Origin: Isoetes engelmannii
Lineage: Eukaryota; Streptophyta; Lycopodiopsida; Isoetales; Isoetaceae
Direction: 5' to 3'
DNA: 23,246 nt
Assembly: GCA_011763485.2 (NCBI GenBank)
Contig: JAANSK020250162.1
Span: forward strand, 1 to 23,246
Shown here: positions 19,452 to 23,246 of the stretch, in pieces
Layout of the letters: the number at the start of each line of letters is the position of its first letter
How positions within the stretch are numbered: the first letter of the stretch is position 1
The notes under the pieces: generated by a model
The model's input: the letters and a program-made list of their open reading frames with translations, nothing else
Databases searched by the model: none
What the model was told of the DNA's origin: nothing
Translations under genes and position numbers: made by a program

Positions 19452-21575
19452 GCAGACATCAAATCTTACAATCTGATTGAAAGGTGTGTCAGAGATTTCA
19501 TATGGAGAGGAATGCATTATCTTAACTGGAAGGAGCTTGCCTTAGATAGGAGAAGTGGTGGACTGGAATGCAAGAACTTATATGATCAGGCTACTGCCCT
19601 TGGGGCCAAATTCATTTGGAAGTCAATAAATGGCTCCCAATCTCCAGCATGTCCTTTCATTAGATATTGGCTGGCCAAGATTCTTCTTTTGGGGAGGAAG
19701 AATTGTCCTCACTCCTTCCCTGACTCTGCCTTTCTTAACTTCAGTCTTGCTCCAAACACTTCTATTGTTCCGAGGAAACTCATTAAAGCTTAGAACCACA
19801 TTTTACCATCTTTCCATCATAAGCCTATGTGCCAAGACTCTGGTTCCTTCTCCATTTTCTGGTCACCAGTCTTTAGTAGAGGTGGATACTCTTGCCTGGC
19901 TGAGCAACATCCTAAAACCTATAAGAAGTGGAAAATGCAGGTATCTCAATTCTTGCTGATTTGTGGCACTATGATAGGTGGAGGAATTGGGATCCAATTG
20001 CAGGAATTTGGCATCACAACACTCACCGACAGAATGATTTTCAATCATATCATGGCTCGTGTTGCTGGTTTATCTCACTGCAACATTGATGACTCCATTA
20101 ATTGGATGCAAGGCAAGAAAAGTGGTTACAGGGTCTCTAATGCTTACAAGGGTATTTCAAGGCTGAAGTCTAATAAAATTCTCAGTATTTGGGATATTGT
20201 CAATAAGGAATTCATTAGAATTCTAAGGGGGTGTTAGAAAACCTACTACCAGCCTAAAGTGCAGCTCATGTCATGGATGTCCCTGCACCTAGCCATCCCC
20301 TCTAAATCTATGCTTGCTAAGAGACTTTCTAACTCTGGAATTGCTCTTGATACTACTTGTGATATGTGCAGACATACTCCTGAGACTGTGGTTCATATTT
20401 TTGAGTGTCCGAGAATTAATCCTTTCTGGAACTGGCTAAAAGATCTTATGTACCTAAATGGTTTTAGGCTTGATCCTAGCAGGAACATTCTCCATCTCTT
20501 GAAGGGCAACAACATTTTCTTTAATACTATTATTCAAACTGCCATTTGAAGCATATGGAAATACAGAAATGCTTTCACCATAGGAAAAAGGAACAGTACT
20601 AACTCTTTAAGATATCTTTTCATGGTTGAACTAATTTCCTGTGCTCTGTCTCATAGGTCAAAAAAGGGAGGTAACTTTGACAAGAAATGGCTTGCTTTTG
20701 GGCATTTTGTTGGTCACTTTCATTTTTTCCAGCCTAAGCATTTTGGCCTTTGACTTTCTTGATTTCAGATTTGTTGAATCTATTGACAGGCTTGATGGAT
20801 GGACATCCACAATTTGATGATGTTTCTGATAATGAATCTTGGATCCAGCTTCAGGCCTTGGACCAGACAACCCCTCCTCCTCATCTTCAAGCTTTTGTCT
20901 GCTCCTTTAAGAAGATTATGTTACATGGTTATCAAGCTTGAATTCTGAACATTCTCCTCTTCTCTTTCAGTAACTTCATGTCCAAGGTTCAGTCTCAGGC
21001 TTTTAGGACCAGCTATAATTATCATATGTACAAATTTGTGACAGAAGGAACTGCAGCCCTTGCTTGTATTCCTTTTCACTTCCTTTGGATCCTTGCCTAC
21101 ATCCATACCTGGACCCTCATTGGATGGCAGACTCTACCTGTGCTACTCGAACTGGGAATTGGTGATTTGGATGAAGACTTTGTATGGTTCCAGTCCGAGG
21201 ATACAACACCATACTTTGACTCCTACTGCATCTAAACATGGAACTATCTCAGAAGGCCATGGTAGCTGCTATGGAACTCCAGTATAGTTGAAGCTGGAGA
21301 TTCTGGTGCACTCAAATAGTTTTTAAATTTTGCTACATTTTTTAGTATCAAGTTGTACATAGTTATCTTGTATATTCCTTTACTCCTGCCGGCATGTTTA
21401 ATTCACAGGAGGAATGTCTAGCTGCTAGGTTCTCTACCGTTTTTAAGTTTATGTGGTCAGAGGTCTCAAAGTTTAGTTTGGTAGACAATGCCAATGGAGG
21501 TAATAACTCTTGGCTTATTTTTCCTCTTTTATGTACTCTTTTCTATTAAATAATTAAAAGCTCCCTTTCATCAAA
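17345..21575 (+). mobile_element. Nearly complete but decayed L1-type LINE
   Basis: Homology begins inside the endonuclease: MKFSWSNKRKG, FCNLDRVYIS and TLSDHQPLIVDL (17440-17610) are the C-terminal EEP motifs. A Lys-rich linker follows to 18182. The reverse transcriptase spans about 18220-19130 (KMKHGKAPGPDGLPPEFY, WRPISLTNTTYKIVAKI, LKLDFKRAYDCIN, GVRQGCPLAPYLF). Its active site reads YADGT at 18989-19003 instead of YADDT. The post-RT region (19160-20240) and a zf-RVT domain (20259-20549; CDMC and HIFEC zinc ligands) come next, then AT-rich 3' sequence ending near 21575 with an A-rich tail. Frame changes (about 18200, 18590, 19070, 19270) and in-frame stops (for example near 18704, 19791 and 20236) show an old, dead copy. 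ORF1 and the EEP N-terminus are missing, which fits 5' truncation. No target-site duplication could be fixed, so both ends are approximate. Confidence 0.9.
19392..19450 (+). repeat. (TTC)n microsatellite, 59 bp, inside the LINE
   Basis: About 19.7 uninterrupted TTC units lie in the LINE region between the reverse transcriptase and the WRG-containing block. The purity of the array against the heavily mutated element shows that it expanded recently, after the element died. Read in frame it gives a poly-Leu run ending at a TGA shortly after. Confidence 0.97.
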
Positions 21576-23246
21576 AAATTTCAGATCACAAAAAAAAATT
21601 CCAGGCATTTTTTCAGGGCTATTTTCGATAGGAGTTTTAAGGATTTCTGGGAAACTATATATTATAAATTCGTGTATTTCCAGTAATCTTAAATATAGCA
21701 TGCATTTTTACTAGTTACAAGACAATCTAATTTCGGACCTTGTGTTACCTAAGAGGCTAGAATAAGCAACGTACTTAATATTCATAACGAAAATATAAAG
21801 CATAAAAGTCGAGTGTGTTTTCCGTAAAGCAATAAAGCCATATTAGTAGCAAGAGAGTATACATAGCAGAAATTCTGATTACATATATTATACAAATATC
21901 TATTTTTTAAATTTGGCTTTTCTGACGTTCCATAAACTTTTTGAATTTTTTTCCTGGTCCATTTCCTTAAGTTTTGGTTTTTTTTTACAATGTTTCCCGT
22001 TAACCAAAATTCAGGAAAAAAAAAAGGGTTCGACGAAAAAAAAAAAGTAGGGGTTCGATGCAGGTATGATTTTGGTGACGTTTGTTTTTGGGATGGCTCT
22101 TCTTCACATGTCGGGAGATGCATAGAGATGGTGGCAGGTTGCCAGCTGCATGCGAATTCGAGAGCTATAAGAATGAGACGATCGATGTTGCTATTGTGAA
22201 GCCAAGTGGAGGTGCATGTCTTCTGAACCTGTCCGTTGTTATTTGAAATGGCTGGTAGCCACTGTGTTTCAAGTAGTGGTTCGGCTATTCCATGTGTTGC
22301 AAACAGTAGCTCTATTATTCCATATGTTCCAAGTAACTTTTCTATTCCATGATCTTTGCAATAATGATTCTAGGTTTTTACCTATTCATAGCTTGAGCCC
22401 ATACCCGTACATGCTTGCTTATTATTTCAAAACTTCTTTTGGTGCGGATCAGCCTGTATAAGTAGCTGAACTTTGCTGGTATTTCTACATGGAATAAAGA
22501 ATGGATGTTGGCTGCTTATGCGATGGGAGCGTTATAAGGCTTTAGCAATCTTGGATTATGGTTCCTCCTATGTTTCTCGTGAATTCAAATGTTTTAGCAA
22601 AACCGAGACCCTAACATTAGCAGTCCAGAGCTAGGTCGGCAGTTTGCAGGGATCTATGCATCGAGTTTGGTTGGAGGTGAGGATATTGAAATTATTTAGA
22701 GTCTCGTTTTTTTTGACGGGTTAAATAGATTGTTGTCTGGTGGACATGCCAATATTTTGGTTGCGATTTTTCTTCTTTTTGGTTTGTTTCCTTTTTGTGC
22801 ATGGTGATCTTGCAGGGACAGAAAGGGATACAGAGGTAAGTGCGAGATGATGCCCATTCTCCTCTGACTTTCATTATTGTGGGCAATTACTTGCTGGATT
22901 TTAAATTCTATCTTGAATCTTTGCCCTAAATCGCAAGCGCAGTCGGATTTTTGGCCAGTTCTAGGGCAAGCGGATTTTGAAGATTCCAAGGTAAGTTGTT
23001 TGTGCATTTCGTTTTTGGTTGTTGCAGGAGATTTCTTGCATTTTTGGCAATATTGGCTTATCTTCTTTATCACCGGCCATCTTAAGCAAAGTTTCATTAA
23101 ATATGGAGTGTGGGACGAAAGTTGGAATAATTTTTTTTTATGCCCTCCACTATTCAATACGGTTAACCGTGTTGGAGGGTTAACCCTGCATCCTTTTGAG
23201 TTACGTATGCAATTATATGTGTGCTAGATACTCGTATATAGAAGCG
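21576..23246. other. AT-rich terminal stretch, no gene recognised
   Basis: It has homopolymer A/T runs near 21590 and 22010-22050 and three loose ~31-bp copies of a GTTnCAAGTA...CTATTCCAT pattern near 22268-22352. Several frames of 60-150 codons exist, but none shows a domain or a convincing composition. Strong splice-like words occur near 22815-22840 and 22991. They do not assemble into a gene within the window. Confidence 0.4.

Noticed and set aside
20750-21235. Plus-strand frames after the zf-RVT region considered as a separate host gene
   Set aside because: They lie between the LINE zf-RVT domain and the LINE 3' tail, in the same orientation, with no independent domain. They are treated as LINE C-terminal or 3' sequence.
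22811-23030. Strong splice-like words (TTGCAG|GGACAG, CAGAG|GTAAGTG, CCAAG|GTAAGTT, GTTGCAG|GAG) suggesting small exons
   Set aside because: The last donor-acceptor pair would give an intron of only 37 nt and the first exon only 20 nt. No consistent reading frame links them inside the window.
22696-23157. A 153-codon open frame on the minus strand and overlapping plus-strand frames at 22877-23227
   Set aside because: Low-complexity, AT-rich composition, no domain, and competing frames on both strands. Nothing favours one as a gene.
1-23246. tRNA, rRNA, CRISPR arrays and bacterial-type operon signals
   Set aside because: None could be supported. The only tRNA-like words are the A-box-like head of the SINE-like element.

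Overview
This is a piece of a land-plant nuclear genome. The evidence is two organellar pentatricopeptide-repeat (PPR) genes, one of them of the plant-specific PLS class, AT-rich intergenic DNA, plant-type GT-AG introns, a TPR-CHAT protein gene and several decayed LINEs. The PLS motif style and the mixture of LINE types suggest a fern or other seedless vascular plant. That placement is inference.

Layout. Positions 1-1505 hold a decayed LINE on the minus strand that runs off the left edge. From about 1.5 to 6.7 kb there is no recognisable host gene, only short tandem repeats, the 3'-terminal fragment of another LINE (4267-5122, minus) and a 254-bp SINE-like insertion (5944-6197, minus) flanked by 16-bp target-site duplications. 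From 6.7 to 11.6 kb two PPR genes stand head to head. The minus-strand PLS-class gene (7180-9467) probably has a small first exon. The plus-strand P-class gene (9638-11586) has one intron. Only about 170 bp separate their predicted starts. From 11.6 to 13.1 kb there is a 109-bp tandem duplication, then an inverted, intron-containing partial copy of the P-class PPR gene (12556-13109). That copy ends 16 bp from the stop codon of a minus-strand gene (13126-16949) for a large TPR protein with a C-terminal CHAT (caspase-like) domain. The CHAT His and Cys are present, but one in-frame TAG lies upstream of them. Positions 17345-21575 hold a second, nearly complete but decayed L1-type LINE on the plus strand, with a long TTC microsatellite inside it. 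The remainder is AT-rich sequence in which I recognise nothing.

How the parts relate. The two PPR proteins are likely organellar RNA-binding factors, PLS for RNA editing and P for RNA stability, processing or translation. They may share a bidirectional promoter. The inverted PPR fragment lies downstream of its parent in the opposite orientation. A read-through transcript could therefore fold into a long hairpin, and the 3' UTR of the CHAT gene may carry PPR-derived sequence. These links are hypotheses from arrangement alone.
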